From Flavobacterium frigidarium DSM 17623 (GTDB taxonomy: Bacteria > Bacteroidota > Bacteroidia > Flavobacteriales > Flavobacteriaceae): DNA of 64,000 nucleotides. Shown here one piece after another: positions 56,020 to 64,000 of the stretch; the first letter of the stretch is position 1; each line of letters opens with the position of its first letter. The stretch is from positions 186,001-250,000 of the forward strand of contig NZ_AUDO01000008.1 in the NCBI RefSeq assembly GCF_000425505.1, given 5' to 3'. A model generated the notes under the pieces. It was not told the DNA's origin and ran no database searches. It saw nothing but the letters and a program-made list of their open reading frames with translations. The position numbers were made by a program, and so were the translations under genes.

Positions 56020-57411
56020 ATGAAGAATCTCGTTGCGTTTGTTGCAATTTTGACATTATTAAATAGCTGTGGTAATGCAGGAGACAGAGGGGAGTTAGTA
56101 GGAACTAACGGAGGGAAATGGAATCCCGAGAAACCTTATGGAATGACATTGGTTCCTGGGGGATCTTATATTATGGGTCGATCTGATCAAGATGTTGCTA
56201 ATGTACAAGATGCGCCAACAAAAACGGTTACTGTGCGTTCATTTTACATGGACGAAACTGAAATTACGAATAGTGAATACCGTCAATTTGTTGACTGGGT
56301 TAAAGATTCTACAATACGTGTTAAATTGGCTATTTTGGCTGATAGTTATGGTTTGACCGCTTCAAGTGGTAAAGGTAGCAAAGGTGGTAGTATAGGTGAC
56401 TATGCTTTCAATGATTCAGATCCAGATAAAATGAGTGTATACGATAAATACATGAATGATAACTATTATAGTTTAGGAACAGATGATGATCCTTACGCTG
56501 GAAGACGATTGAATAAAAAAATCAAATTAATTAAAGATCCTCAGTTGTATCCTGATGAATATTACACTGAAGTAATGGATTCAATGTATTTACCAATAGA
56601 ATCATCTTACAATGGTTTAAGAACTATTGATGTTAACAAATTGAAATTCCGTTACTCATGGATGGATATTCAAGCCGCAGCCAAAGCTAAAGTTGGAGAA
56701 AGAAGGGATTTTGTTAGAAATGAAGAGGTTAAAATTTATCCTGACACTACTGTTTGGATTAAGGACTTTGCTTATTCTTATAACGAACCAATGCATAACG
56801 ATTATTTCTGGCACAAAGCCTATGGAGATTATCCAGTAGTTGGAGTGAAGTGGACGCAAGCTAAAGCTTTTTGTGCTTGGAGAACATTATATAAAAATTC
56901 ATATATCAAATCTAAGAAAAAAGGGCGCGATCAAATCAACTCATTTAGATTACCTACTGAAGCAGAATGGGAATATTCTGCAAGAGGAGGTCTTGAGTCA
57001 GCTTCATACCCTTGGGGTGGTCCGTATACAAGAGATGATAAAGGTTGTTTTTTAGCTAACTTCAAACCTAACAGAGGGGATTATGCTGCAGACGATGCTT
57101 TGTACACTGTTGAGGCAAAATCATTTGCTCCTAACGGGTATAACTTATACAATATGGCAGGAAACGTAGCAGAATGGACGGATTCTTCTTATAATCCTAA
57201 TGCATACGAGTACGTATCTACAATGAATCCAAATGTGTTAGACGCTTCAAACAAACGTAAAGTTGTTCGTGGTGGTTCTTGGAAAGATGTTGCTTACTTC
57301 TTACAAGTAAGTACAAGAGATTTTGAATATGCTGATTCTGCTAGAAGCTTTATCGGTTTTAGAACAGTTCAAGATTACATGGGAATTCAAACTACATCAA
57401 AAAGAAAATAA
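56020..57411 (+). CDS. gldK: Gliding motility lipoprotein GldK (type IX secretion)
   Basis: 463 residues. Lipidated cysteine C17 (LTLLNSCGNAG) is followed by an FGE/sulfatase-modifying-factor-like domain, with GMTLVPGGSYIMGRSD, FYMDETEITNSEYRQFV, FRLPTEAEWEYSARGG and VVRGGSWKD. The catalytic cysteines of true formylglycine-generating enzymes are not evident, so it is a structural relative. GldK (PorK) and GldN form the periplasmic ring under the outer membrane in the type IX secretion system. It is the first gene of gldKLMN. gldL starts 49 bases downstream. Confidence 0.97.
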   Translation: MKNLVAFVAILTLLNSCGNAGDRGELVGTNGGKWNPEKPYGMTLVPGGSYIMGRSDQDVANVQDAPTKTVTVRSFYMDETEITNSEYRQFVDWVKDSTIRVKLAILADSYGLTASSGKGSKGGSIGDYAFNDSDPDKMSVYDKYMNDNYYSLGTDDDPYAGRRLNKKIKLIKDPQLYPDEYYTEVMDSMYLPIESSYNGLRTIDVNKLKFRYSWMDIQAAAKAKVGERRDFVRNEEVKIYPDTTVWIKDFAYSYNEPMHNDYFWHKAYGDYPVVGVKWTQAKAFCAWRTLYKNSYIKSKKKGRDQINSFRLPTEAEWEYSARGGLESASYPWGGPYTRDDKGCFLANFKPNRGDYAADDALYTVEAKSFAPNGYNLYNMAGNVAEWTDSSYNPNAYEYVSTMNPNVLDASNKRKVVRGGSWKDVAYFLQVSTRDFEYADSARSFIGFRTVQDYMGIQTTSKRK

Positions 57412-57460
57412 AATTAATCCAAATCTATTAAATTTTTATAAATACCTTAAAATTCGAATT

Positions 57461-58108
57461 ATGGCAGTACTAGGCAAAAAAGCAATGAATTTCGCATACG
57501 GAATGGGTGCAGCAGTTGTAATTATTGGAGCGTTATTCAAAATTACACATATTGAAATAGGACCTATCACGGGAAATAGAATGTTAACAATTGGTCTAGT
57601 AGTCGAAGCGCTTATCTTTGCTTTATCAGCATTTGAGCCAGTAGATGAAGAATATGATTGGGCATTAGTTTACCCTGAATTGAAAAATGGTCAAGCAAGA
57701 AAACAAGTTGTAAAAGTAGAGGCAGCTCCTGCTGAAACTCAAGGGATGCTTTCTCAAAAATTAGATGCAATGTTGAAAGACGCTAAAATTGACGGAGCGT
57801 TAATGGCTAGCTTAGGAAACAGCATTAAAAATTTTGAATCAGCAGCTAAAGGGATCGCACCTACAGTTGATTCAATTGCGTCTACTAAAAAATATAGTGA
57901 AGAATTGACATTGGCAGCAGCTCAAATGGAATCTTTAAATAGCTTATATAAAATACAATTGCAATCTGCAGCTAAGAATGCACAAATTAATGAGGAGGTT
58001 GCTGAAAACAACTTGAAATTAAAAGAGCAAATGCAATCACTTACAACTAACTTGTCTTCATTGAACAATGTTTATGGTGGTATGTTATCAGCAATGGGTA
58101 CTAAATAA
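57461..58108 (+). CDS. gldL: Gliding motor protein GldL (type IX secretion)
   Basis: 215 residues from ATG 57461 (MAVLGKKAMNFAYGMG). The longer frame from 57323 would start inside gldK and adds foreign sequence. Two membrane helices (about 13-33, AAVVIIGALFKI, and about 43-58, IGLVVEALIFALSAF) are followed by a cytoplasmic helical tail with coiled-coil character. The acidic residue in the second helix (E in VVEALIF) is the one implicated in proton flow in the GldLM motor. GldL forms a pentamer around GldM dimers. gldM follows after 41 bases. Confidence 0.97.
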   Translation: MAVLGKKAMNFAYGMGAAVVIIGALFKITHIEIGPITGNRMLTIGLVVEALIFALSAFEPVDEEYDWALVYPELKNGQARKQVVKVEAAPAETQGMLSQKLDAMLKDAKIDGALMASLGNSIKNFESAAKGIAPTVDSIASTKKYSEELTLAAAQMESLNSLYKIQLQSAAKNAQINEEVAENNLKLKEQMQSLTTNLSSLNNVYGGMLSAMGTK

Positions 58109-58149
58109 TTGGTTTCTTAAACTATAATTAATAAACTAATTTAAAGAAT

Positions 58150-59691
58150 ATGGCTGGAGGAAAACAAACACCTAGACAGAAGATGATAAACCTAATGTAC
58201 TTGGTTTTTATCGCGATGTTAGCACTTAATATGTCCAAAGAAGTTTTATCAGCTTTTGGATTAATGAATGAAAAATTTGAAGGTTCAAATATATCTGCTG
58301 AGCAATCTAATAACCAAATGTTAATGGGTTTAGATGCTAAGGCTGCTGAGGCAGGAGGAGAGTTTAATGCAGCTTCAGTTACAGCTCACAAAGTAGAAGG
58401 TATTACAAAAGCGTTTTACGCATACATTGGAGGTCTAAAATCTGAAGTGGTTGCAGGAATTGAAGTAGATCCTGAAACGGGTAAACTTCCTTATGAGGAA
58501 ATGGACAAGGCAGATAATTTAGATAATGCCTGGTTTAGCTCTGAGGGATATTCTCAAAAAGGACAAGAAGTTATTACTACTATTGAAAAGTACAAAGCAG
58601 ATATGAAAGCTGCTTTAGGTGATAATAAGAAATTAGCACCTATCGTGTCTGAAGTAAATGCTAAATTTGATTTAACTGATGTGAAAAATAAAGACGGTAT
58701 TAATATTCCTTATTTAGATTATCATTTCAAAGGTTTCCCTGCTGTTGCTTCATTAGCAAAATTATCAGCTTGGCAAAACGATGTTAAGAAAACAGAAACT
58801 GATGTTTACAATACATTATTAGGAAAAGCTGCTGTTGCTGCTGCATCATACAGTAACTACGAGGCTATAGTTGTATTAAATAAAAATGCTTATTTTCAAG
58901 GAGAACAAGTTACAGGTAAAGTAGTTTTAGGGCGTTATGATGCTAATACTACACCTACGTCGTTTTCTGGACCGGGTAAAATCGTTAATGGGCAAGCCGT
59001 TATTGGTATGACTGCAGGGAATGTAGGAGAGCAAAGTTTTAATGGTAAGTTTACATTTCTAGAAGATGGTAAAACTATTCCATTACCATTTACAGGAAAG
59101 TATGTAGTTGTTCCAAGACCAAATTCAGCTACAATCTCTGCTGATAAAATGAATGTTGTTTATAGAGGTGTTCAAAATCCTATGACAATTTCGTTTGCAG
59201 GTATTGCAGATAATCAAGTTAATGCTTCGGCACCTGGTTTGTCTAAAGTAGGTAACGGAAGATATGTAATGACTCCTGGAGGAGGATCAGAAGTAGTAAT
59301 CAACGTATCAGGTAAAATGAGCGATGGTAAAGTAGCTTCGGATAGAAAAGTTTTTAGAATTAAAGGAATTCCTGGTCCAACGGGAACAATTAGAGGAGAA
59401 ACAGGTATTGTAAAAGGACCTAAATCGAACTTAGAAATTGCTACTATTGGAGCTAAATTAGAAGATTTTGATTTTGAAGTAGGATTAGATGTTGTAGGTT
59501 TTAATTTGAAAATTTCTGGACAAGCTACTGTTGTAGTTTCTGGTAATAGATTAAATGCACAATGTAAAGCAGTCCTTGCAAAAGCAGGAAGAGGTGACCA
59601 AGTTACGATTTCAGAGATTAGAACAAAATTGGTAGGTGCTGGTAGTTATTTATTGCCTAGAACTGCTCCAGTAATTTTTGAAATACAATAA
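58150..59691 (+). CDS. gldM: Gliding motor protein GldM (type IX secretion)
   Basis: 513 residues. One membrane helix near the N-terminus (INLMYLVFIAMLALNMS, about 13-30) enters the GldL ring. The large periplasmic part forms four elongated beta-rich domains in known structures, and the end VGAGSYLLPRTAPVIFEIQ is typical. The N-terminal GGKQTPRQKMINLMY is strongly conserved in the family. GldM carries rotary torque from the inner membrane to the GldK-GldN ring. It lies between gldL and gldN with short gaps. Confidence 0.97.
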   Translation: MAGGKQTPRQKMINLMYLVFIAMLALNMSKEVLSAFGLMNEKFEGSNISAEQSNNQMLMGLDAKAAEAGGEFNAASVTAHKVEGITKAFYAYIGGLKSEVVAGIEVDPETGKLPYEEMDKADNLDNAWFSSEGYSQKGQEVITTIEKYKADMKAALGDNKKLAPIVSEVNAKFDLTDVKNKDGINIPYLDYHFKGFPAVASLAKLSAWQNDVKKTETDVYNTLLGKAAVAAASYSNYEAIVVLNKNAYFQGEQVTGKVVLGRYDANTTPTSFSGPGKIVNGQAVIGMTAGNVGEQSFNGKFTFLEDGKTIPLPFTGKYVVVPRPNSATISADKMNVVYRGVQNPMTISFAGIADNQVNASAPGLSKVGNGRYVMTPGGGSEVVINVSGKMSDGKVASDRKVFRIKGIPGPTGTIRGETGIVKGPKSNLEIATIGAKLEDFDFEVGLDVVGFNLKISGQATVVVSGNRLNAQCKAVLAKAGRGDQVTISEIRTKLVGAGSYLLPRTAPVIFEIQ

Positions 59692-59732
59692 TACCAAGTG
59701 CTAATATAGCAGTCAATATTTTATATTATACC

Positions 59733-60626
59733 ATGATGAATTTAAGAAATTTTTTAATTGTTGTTATTTCTGTCGGTGGAAGTTTTGCTTCTTCTGCACA
59801 ATCTAATTTGCTTAATGCAAAAACACCTGAGGAAATAGGCCTTAAAAGTGCAGCGCAACTTATTGCTGATAACGATAAGCCTTTGTCTTACGGTTATGTG
59901 CATGACAGAGATATCTTGATGGGTAAAACGGTATGGGAGGTTATTGATTTGAATGAAAAAATCAATTTCCCATTATATTTCCCAATAGATGCAGCTAACA
60001 TAGGACCTGACAGAAGATCTTTATATGATGTGTTAACAACAGCAATTAGAAATGGAGAGATCACTGAGGTGTATTCTGACAGTTATTTTAATACCAAAAA
60101 ATCGTATAATGACATTGAATCGTCTCTAAGTAGAATTGATACTACTGATGTAGGTAGAGAGCAAGTAAATGCTGGACAAAGCGTTTCTGAAGAGTACATC
60201 TTAAGATCTGATTTAACTGCACAAGATGTTGCTAAATACTACATTAAAGGATACTGGTATTTTGATAAAAGACAAAGTGAAATGAAATATCGTTTACTTG
60301 GAATTTGTCCTATCACTCCTGATGTGTATTCTATGAACAGCGAGCAAAAAGATTATATCGAGTTATTCTGGATATTCTTTCCATCAGCTAGAGAAGTATT
60401 GCATAAAGCAAAAGCTTTTAATGATAGCAACTCAGCAATGCCCATTTCATTCGATCAAATTCTTAATTCAAGACGTTTCAATAGCGTGATTTATAAGGAA
60501 GAGAATGTATATGGAGACCGAGCAATCGATGAATACATGAAAGACAATTCACAAAATCAGCTTTTAGAATCTTTGCGTATCAAAGAAAAGATTCGTGATT
60601 TTGAATCAGATATGTGGAATTACTAA
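59733..60626 (+). CDS. gldN: Gliding motility protein GldN (type IX secretion)
   Basis: 297 residues. A signal peptide (FLIVVISVGGSFASSAQS, cut near 22) precedes the GldN domain (SYGYVHDRDILMGKTVWEVIDLNEKINFPLYFP read in parts, and YWYFDKRQSEMKYRLLGICPI). It forms the periplasmic ring with lipoprotein GldK. No second copy (gldO, as in Flavobacterium johnsoniae) follows; an oxidoreductase gene comes next. A strong terminator after the stop closes the operon. Confidence 0.97.
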   Translation: MMNLRNFLIVVISVGGSFASSAQSNLLNAKTPEEIGLKSAAQLIADNDKPLSYGYVHDRDILMGKTVWEVIDLNEKINFPLYFPIDAANIGPDRRSLYDVLTTAIRNGEITEVYSDSYFNTKKSYNDIESSLSRIDTTDVGREQVNAGQSVSEEYILRSDLTAQDVAKYYIKGYWYFDKRQSEMKYRLLGICPITPDVYSMNSEQKDYIELFWIFFPSAREVLHKAKAFNDSNSAMPISFDQILNSRRFNSVIYKEENVYGDRAIDEYMKDNSQNQLLESLRIKEKIRDFESDMWNY

Positions 60627-60643
60627 TCACATTTAATATTTTT

Positions 60644-60680
60644 AAAAAAGACTCTTATCGCAATGTTAAGAGTCTTTTTT
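60644..60680 (+). terminator. Terminator of gldKLMN
   Basis: A perfect 14-bp stem AAAAAAGACTCTTA / TAAGAGTCTTTTTT with a 9-base loop and a final T run. Confidence 0.9.
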
Positions 60681-60715
60681 ATTAACATACAATACTAAAT
60701 TTATTTTTTTACATT

Positions 60716-61768
60716 ATGGTTGATTACATAATAGTTGGCTGTGGACTTGCAGGTATTTCTTTTGCTGAACAAGCATTGAATAATAACAATACGATTGTCG
60801 TATTCGATAATGATTCTCAAAAATCTTCTCGTATTGCAGGAGGACTATACAATCCAGTTATTTTAAAAAGATTTAGTGAAGTGTGGAAGGCAGAAGAACA
60901 GCTGATAGAAATGAAAAGATTCTACAAAAAAGTAGAAGACAAAATGGCAATTCAATTCGATTTTCCTAAACCGATATTGCGTAAGTTTTTTTCGATTGAA
61001 GAACAGAACAACTGGTTCGCTGCCTCTGATAAAAGAGGTTTAGCACCCTTTTTATCTCCTACGCTGATAACCAAAAAATATTCAGGCATAGATTCACCGT
61101 ACAATTATGGTGAGGTTTTGCATACTGGTTATGTAGATACTGCTTCGCTGCTAAAAGAGTATAAAAAGTACCTAGAAAACAGTAATAGTATTAGATATGA
61201 AGTATTCGATTACTCTTCTTTAAAAATTGATGCAGATCAGGTGACCTATAAAGGCGTTACTGCTAAGCACATTGTGTTTGCTGAAGGTTTTGGTATTCAT
61301 CAGAATCCATTTTTTAGCTTTTTACCTGTTGATGGTACAAAAGGGGAGTTGTTTATCATTGAATCAGATGACTTAAAATTAGATGTCATATTAAATACAA
61401 GTGTGTTTATCTTGCCATTAGGAGCTAATCGGTACAAGGTCGGAGCAACATATAATTGGAAAGATAAAACAGATTTACCTACGGAAGAAGGAAAATTAGA
61501 ACTACTAGAACGCATACGAGAAATAATTGATTGCGACTTTAAAATAATAGAACACTTTGCAGGTGTAAGACCTACTGTTTACGACCGTCGTCCATTAATA
61601 GGTACGCATGCTGATTATAATAATGTACATGTCTTAAATGGTCTAGGGACTCGTGGTGTAATGTTAGGACCGTCTATGGCGAGAGAATTATTCGGTAAAA
61701 TAGAAAACGGAAAAATTATAGAAAGAGATATCAATATTCAAAGGGTGAAGCCTAAAAATTATAGATAG
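60716..61768 (+). CDS. FAD-dependent oxidoreductase (DAO/glycine oxidase type)
   Basis: 350 residues. The N-terminal dinucleotide loop is VGCGLAGIS (7-15), followed by SRIAGGLYNPVIL, the substrate-side domain, and the late FAD motif HFAGVRPTVYDRRPLIGTH. The ending NVHVLNGLGTRGVMLGPSMARELF is typical of the D-amino-acid oxidase superfamily. It probably oxidises an amine or amino acid; the substrate cannot be told. It follows the gldKLMN terminator and so is likely separate from that operon. It converges on the DUF983 gene with 3 bases between the stop codons. Confidence 0.85.
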   Translation: MVDYIIVGCGLAGISFAEQALNNNNTIVVFDNDSQKSSRIAGGLYNPVILKRFSEVWKAEEQLIEMKRFYKKVEDKMAIQFDFPKPILRKFFSIEEQNNWFAASDKRGLAPFLSPTLITKKYSGIDSPYNYGEVLHTGYVDTASLLKEYKKYLENSNSIRYEVFDYSSLKIDADQVTYKGVTAKHIVFAEGFGIHQNPFFSFLPVDGTKGELFIIESDDLKLDVILNTSVFILPLGANRYKVGATYNWKDKTDLPTEEGKLELLERIREIIDCDFKIIEHFAGVRPTVYDRRPLIGTHADYNNVHVLNGLGTRGVMLGPSMARELFGKIENGKIIERDINIQRVKPKNYR

Positions 61769-61771
61769 TCG

Positions 61772-62158
61772 TTACTTTTTTAAAGTAGCCTCTGGATCAT
61801 AAGACACGAACATATTGATATAGATATTTCTAGCTAGTCGTAGTACAAATGGAAAGGAAATTATCAATGCAACAATGATACTAATAAAAGCTGTTTTTAA
61901 TGAAGAGCCTATAAATACAAAGGATATGATAAAAGCAGCAACTCCTACAGCGACATTCAAGCCATAACTTACATACATAGCCCCGTAGAAAAATGAAGGT
62001 TCGATTTGATAATGTAGACCACAATGGCTACAATTTTCATTCATTTTTAAAACTTTTGCTAGGTGTAAAGGATTTTTGTCTTCATACATGCTTTCTTTTT
62101 GGCATTTCGGACAAGTTCCTGTTAAAATACTATTTAGTTTGGATCCTTTTTTTAACAT
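61772..62158 (-). CDS. DUF983 membrane protein with a four-cysteine zinc-ribbon motif
   Basis: 128 residues. The N-terminal half carries two CxxC pairs, C16/C19 (GTCPKCQ) and C43/C46 (NCSHCGLHY), a probable zinc ribbon. Two membrane helices follow (about 62-85, YVSYGLNVAVGVAAFIISFVF, and about 90-110). This is the DUF983 family, of unknown function, found near respiratory and division genes in various bacteria. It converges with the oxidoreductase gene and is divergent from the ABC-F gene. A -7 box lies 17 bases upstream of the ATG. Confidence 0.88.
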   Translation of the reverse strand: MLKKGSKLNSILTGTCPKCQKESMYEDKNPLHLAKVLKMNENCSHCGLHYQIEPSFFYGAMYVSYGLNVAVGVAAFIISFVFIGSSLKTAFISIIVALIISFPFVLRLARNIYINMFVSYDPEATLKK

Positions 62159-62174
62159 TTGTATAAATTTTTAA

Positions 62175-62182
62175 CAAAGGTA
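62175..62182 (-). promoter_or_regulatory. Predicted -7 box of the DUF983 gene
   Basis: On the minus strand this reads TACCTTTG, matching TAnnTTTG, 17 bases upstream of the DUF983 ATG. Confidence 0.5.
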
Positions 62183-62223
62183 CAATTTTACGATTGTTGC
62201 CTAAGTAACTTTAGTCACAAAAT

Positions 62224-64000
62224 ATGCTTAATATACACAATTTATCCGTTTCGTTCGGAGGTACTTATTTATTTGAAGAAGTAACATTTCGTTTGGGAGC
62301 TGGAGATCGAGTTGGTCTAGTTGGAAAGAATGGTGCAGGAAAATCAACGATGTTAAAAATGTTGGCAGGTGATTTCAAACCAGACTCTGGAGTGATCTCT
62401 CAGGAGAAAGATGTTCGAATGGGATTTCTACGTCAAGACATCGATTTTGAGCAGGGGAGAACTGTTTTAGAAGAAGCATACGAGGCGTTTACTGAAATAA
62501 AAATTGTAGAGAAAAAACTAGAAGAAATCAATCATCAATTAGTCACGCGTACCGATTATGAAAGTGATGAGTATTCTAAAATTATTGAAGATTTATCTGA
62601 TTACACACATCGTTTCGATCTTTTAGGAGGATATAATTATGTGGGTGATACAGAGAAAATTCTATTAGGACTTGGTTTTAAAAGAGATGTTTTTAATAAT
62701 CAAACAGAGACTTTTTCTGGAGGATGGAGAATGCGTATCGAACTTGCTAAATTATTGCTGCAGGCTAATGACGTTTTGTTGCTGGATGAACCTACCAACC
62801 ACTTAGATATTGAGAGTATCATTTGGTTAGAGAGTTTTTTACGTAATTATCCAGGGGTTGTGGTTATCGTTTCTCACGATAAAATGTTTCTTGATAATGT
62901 GACGAATAGAACTATCGAAATCTCGTTAGGAAAAGCATACGATTTCAATAAGCCGTATTCTCAATATTTAGAATTGCGTCATGAAATTAGAGAGAAACAA
63001 TTAGCGACTCAAAAAAATCAAGCTAAGAAAATTGAAGAAACGGAAAAGTTAATTGAAAAATTCCGTGCCAAAGCTTCAAAAGCATCTATGGCACAATCTT
63101 TAATTAAAAAGTTAGATAAAGTAGAGCGCATCGAAGTTGACGAAGATGATAATTCAGTGATGAATATTTCTTTTCCTGTTTCAAAAGAGCCGGGTAGAGT
63201 AGTAGTCGAAGCTGAAAATGTAACCAAAAGTTATGGTGATAAAACAATTTTAAAGGATATTAACTTACTAGTTGAACGTGGAAGCAAAATCGCTTTTGTA
63301 GGTCAAAATGGTCAAGGGAAGTCTACTTTTATAAAAGCTATTGTTGACGAGTTTGAGTATCAAGGTACAATCAAGTTAGGACACAATGTTCAACTGGGTT
63401 ACTTTGCACAAAATCAGGCTGAATATCTTGATGGCGAAATCACATTGCTACAAACAATGGAAGACGCTGCTGCAGATACTAACAGGATGAAAGTTCGTGA
63501 CATGCTTGGTTCATTCTTATTTCGTGGAGACGATGTAGAGAAAAAGGTTAAGGTGCTTTCAGGGGGAGAACGTAACCGCCTTGCACTTTGTAAATTGCTT
63601 TTGCAACCTATCAATGTGCTATTAATGGATGAGCCTACAAATCACTTGGATATCAAATCTAAGAATGTTTTAAAAGCTGCTTTACAAAAATTTGGTGGTA
63701 CTTTATTATTGGTATCTCACGATAGAGATTTTTTACAAGGTATGTCAAACTTAGTTTACGAGTTTAAAGATCAAAAGATCAAAGAATATTTTGGGGATAT
63801 TAATTATTTCTTAGAACAACGCAACCTTGAAAACATGCGTGAAGTTGAGAAAAAAGATGCAGAAAAGGCAATCGCTCCAAAGGAGAGTAATAAAGCATCC
63901 TATGAAGACCAAAAGAAAAACAAGTCATTAAATAATAAACTGAGTAAAATAGAAAGCCAAATCAAGCAGCTGGAAAGAGACATTCAGCATGATGATAAAA
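62224..64000 (+). CDS. ABC-F family ATP-binding protein (cut by window end)
   Basis: About 592 codons from ATG 62224, open at the window end. Two ABC ATPase domains without membrane helices are visible. Domain 1 has Walker A GKNGAGKST (34-42), signature FSGGWRMR (about 163) and Walker B LLLDEPTNHLD. Domain 2 has GQNGQGKST (about 360), LSGGERNR (about 445) and LLMDEPTNHLD. The linker between them is a charged helical hairpin (EETEKLIEKFRAKASKASMAQ). The sequence after domain 2 is coiled coil, as in Uup/YdiF-type proteins. ABC-F proteins bind the ribosomal E site and relieve stalled translation; the linker is not obviously that of an antibiotic-resistance member. Confidence 0.94.
   Translation, partial: MLNIHNLSVSFGGTYLFEEVTFRLGAGDRVGLVGKNGAGKSTMLKMLAGDFKPDSGVISQEKDVRMGFLRQDIDFEQGRTVLEEAYEAFTEIKIVEKKLEEINHQLVTRTDYESDEYSKIIEDLSDYTHRFDLLGGYNYVGDTEKILLGLGFKRDVFNNQTETFSGGWRMRIELAKLLLQANDVLLLDEPTNHLDIESIIWLESFLRNYPGVVVIVSHDKMFLDNVTNRTIEISLGKAYDFNKPYSQYLELRHEIREKQLATQKNQAKKIEETEKLIEKFRAKASKASMAQSLIKKLDKVERIEVDEDDNSVMNISFPVSKEPGRVVVEAENVTKSYGDKTILKDINLLVERGSKIAFVGQNGQGKSTFIKAIVDEFEYQGTIKLGHNVQLGYFAQNQAEYLDGEITLLQTMEDAAADTNRMKVRDMLGSFLFRGDDVEKKVKVLSGGERNRLALCKLLLQPINVLLMDEPTNHLDIKSKNVLKAALQKFGGTLLLVSHDRDFLQGMSNLVYEFKDQKIKEYFGDINYFLEQRNLENMREVEKKDAEKAIAPKESNKASYEDQKKNKSLNNKLSKIESQIKQLERDIQHDDK

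Noticed and set aside
57323..57460. Upstream start of gldL
   Set aside because: It would lie inside gldK and give a foreign N-terminus; MAVLGKKAMNF at 57461 is the family start.
60716..61768. The gene after gldN as gldO, the gldN paralogue of Flavobacterium johnsoniae
   Set aside because: It encodes an FAD oxidoreductase with a dinucleotide-binding loop, unrelated to GldN.

Overview
The window is AT-rich chromosomal DNA from a member of the Bacteroidota, almost certainly a Flavobacteriaceae close to Flavobacterium. The evidence is the gliding/type IX secretion genes gldB, gldC and gldKLMN, a SusC-type TonB receptor, a short primary sigma factor without region 1.1, and many promoters with the Bacteroidota -7 motif TAnnTTTG. 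Nearly all of it is core chromosome. I see no transposase, prophage, CRISPR array or defence island, and no clearly undescribed multi-gene system. The unusual features are at the level of single proteins, operators and intergenic repeats.

Layout. 1-1091: N-terminal part of a SusC receptor (-), cut by the window edge. 1283-3250: polyprenyl diphosphate synthase and a CPBP membrane protease. 3357-6247: ECF sigma factor, one-TM partner protein, and an outer-membrane barrel with an extra N-terminal domain. 6358-8961: dnaG and a NarL/LuxR response regulator, tail to tail. 9052-11250: nadE (-) divergent from gldBC (+). 11288-13381: lipoprotein, engB and an alpha/beta hydrolase (-). 13767-29459: the division and cell-wall (dcw) cluster mraZ-rsmH-ftsL-ftsI-murE-mraY-murD-ftsW-murG-murC-ftsQ-ftsA-ftsZ, behind a phased GTGG operator and ended by a strong terminator. 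29751-30330: YqeY protein and tRNA-Arg(UCG). 30402-33887: TPR protein, rpe, lipoprotein and rpoD (-), with three stacked terminators behind rpoD. 33888-34885: a gene-free, repeat-rich kilobase. 34886-38096: pnp, rpsO and a GAF-type methionine sulfoxide reductase (-). 38501-39184: dedA. 39313-45980: miaB, a sigma-54 activator, lptE, a TPR-like protein, secG, groES and groEL (-). 46326-51001: glycerol operon glpD-glpK-glpF plus an outer-membrane protein (-), divergent from glpR at 51155. 52095-55815: topA and an arginase-fold protein that has lost metal ligands. 56020-60626: gldKLMN, the type IX secretion core and gliding motor. 60716-64000: FAD oxidoreductase, DUF983 protein (-) and an ABC-F ATPase cut by the window end.

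How the genes work together. The dcw cluster supplies lipid-linked peptidoglycan precursor and the divisome. GldL and GldM form the proton-driven inner-membrane motor, and GldK and GldN form the periplasmic ring attached to the outer membrane. The glp operon takes up and oxidises glycerol under a DeoR-type repressor whose probable operator brackets the glpD -7 box. Most promoter calls rest on the -7 motif alone, because the -33 element is weak in this phylum. Several gene starts were moved because the longer reading frame would begin inside a promoter, an operator or the upstream gene.
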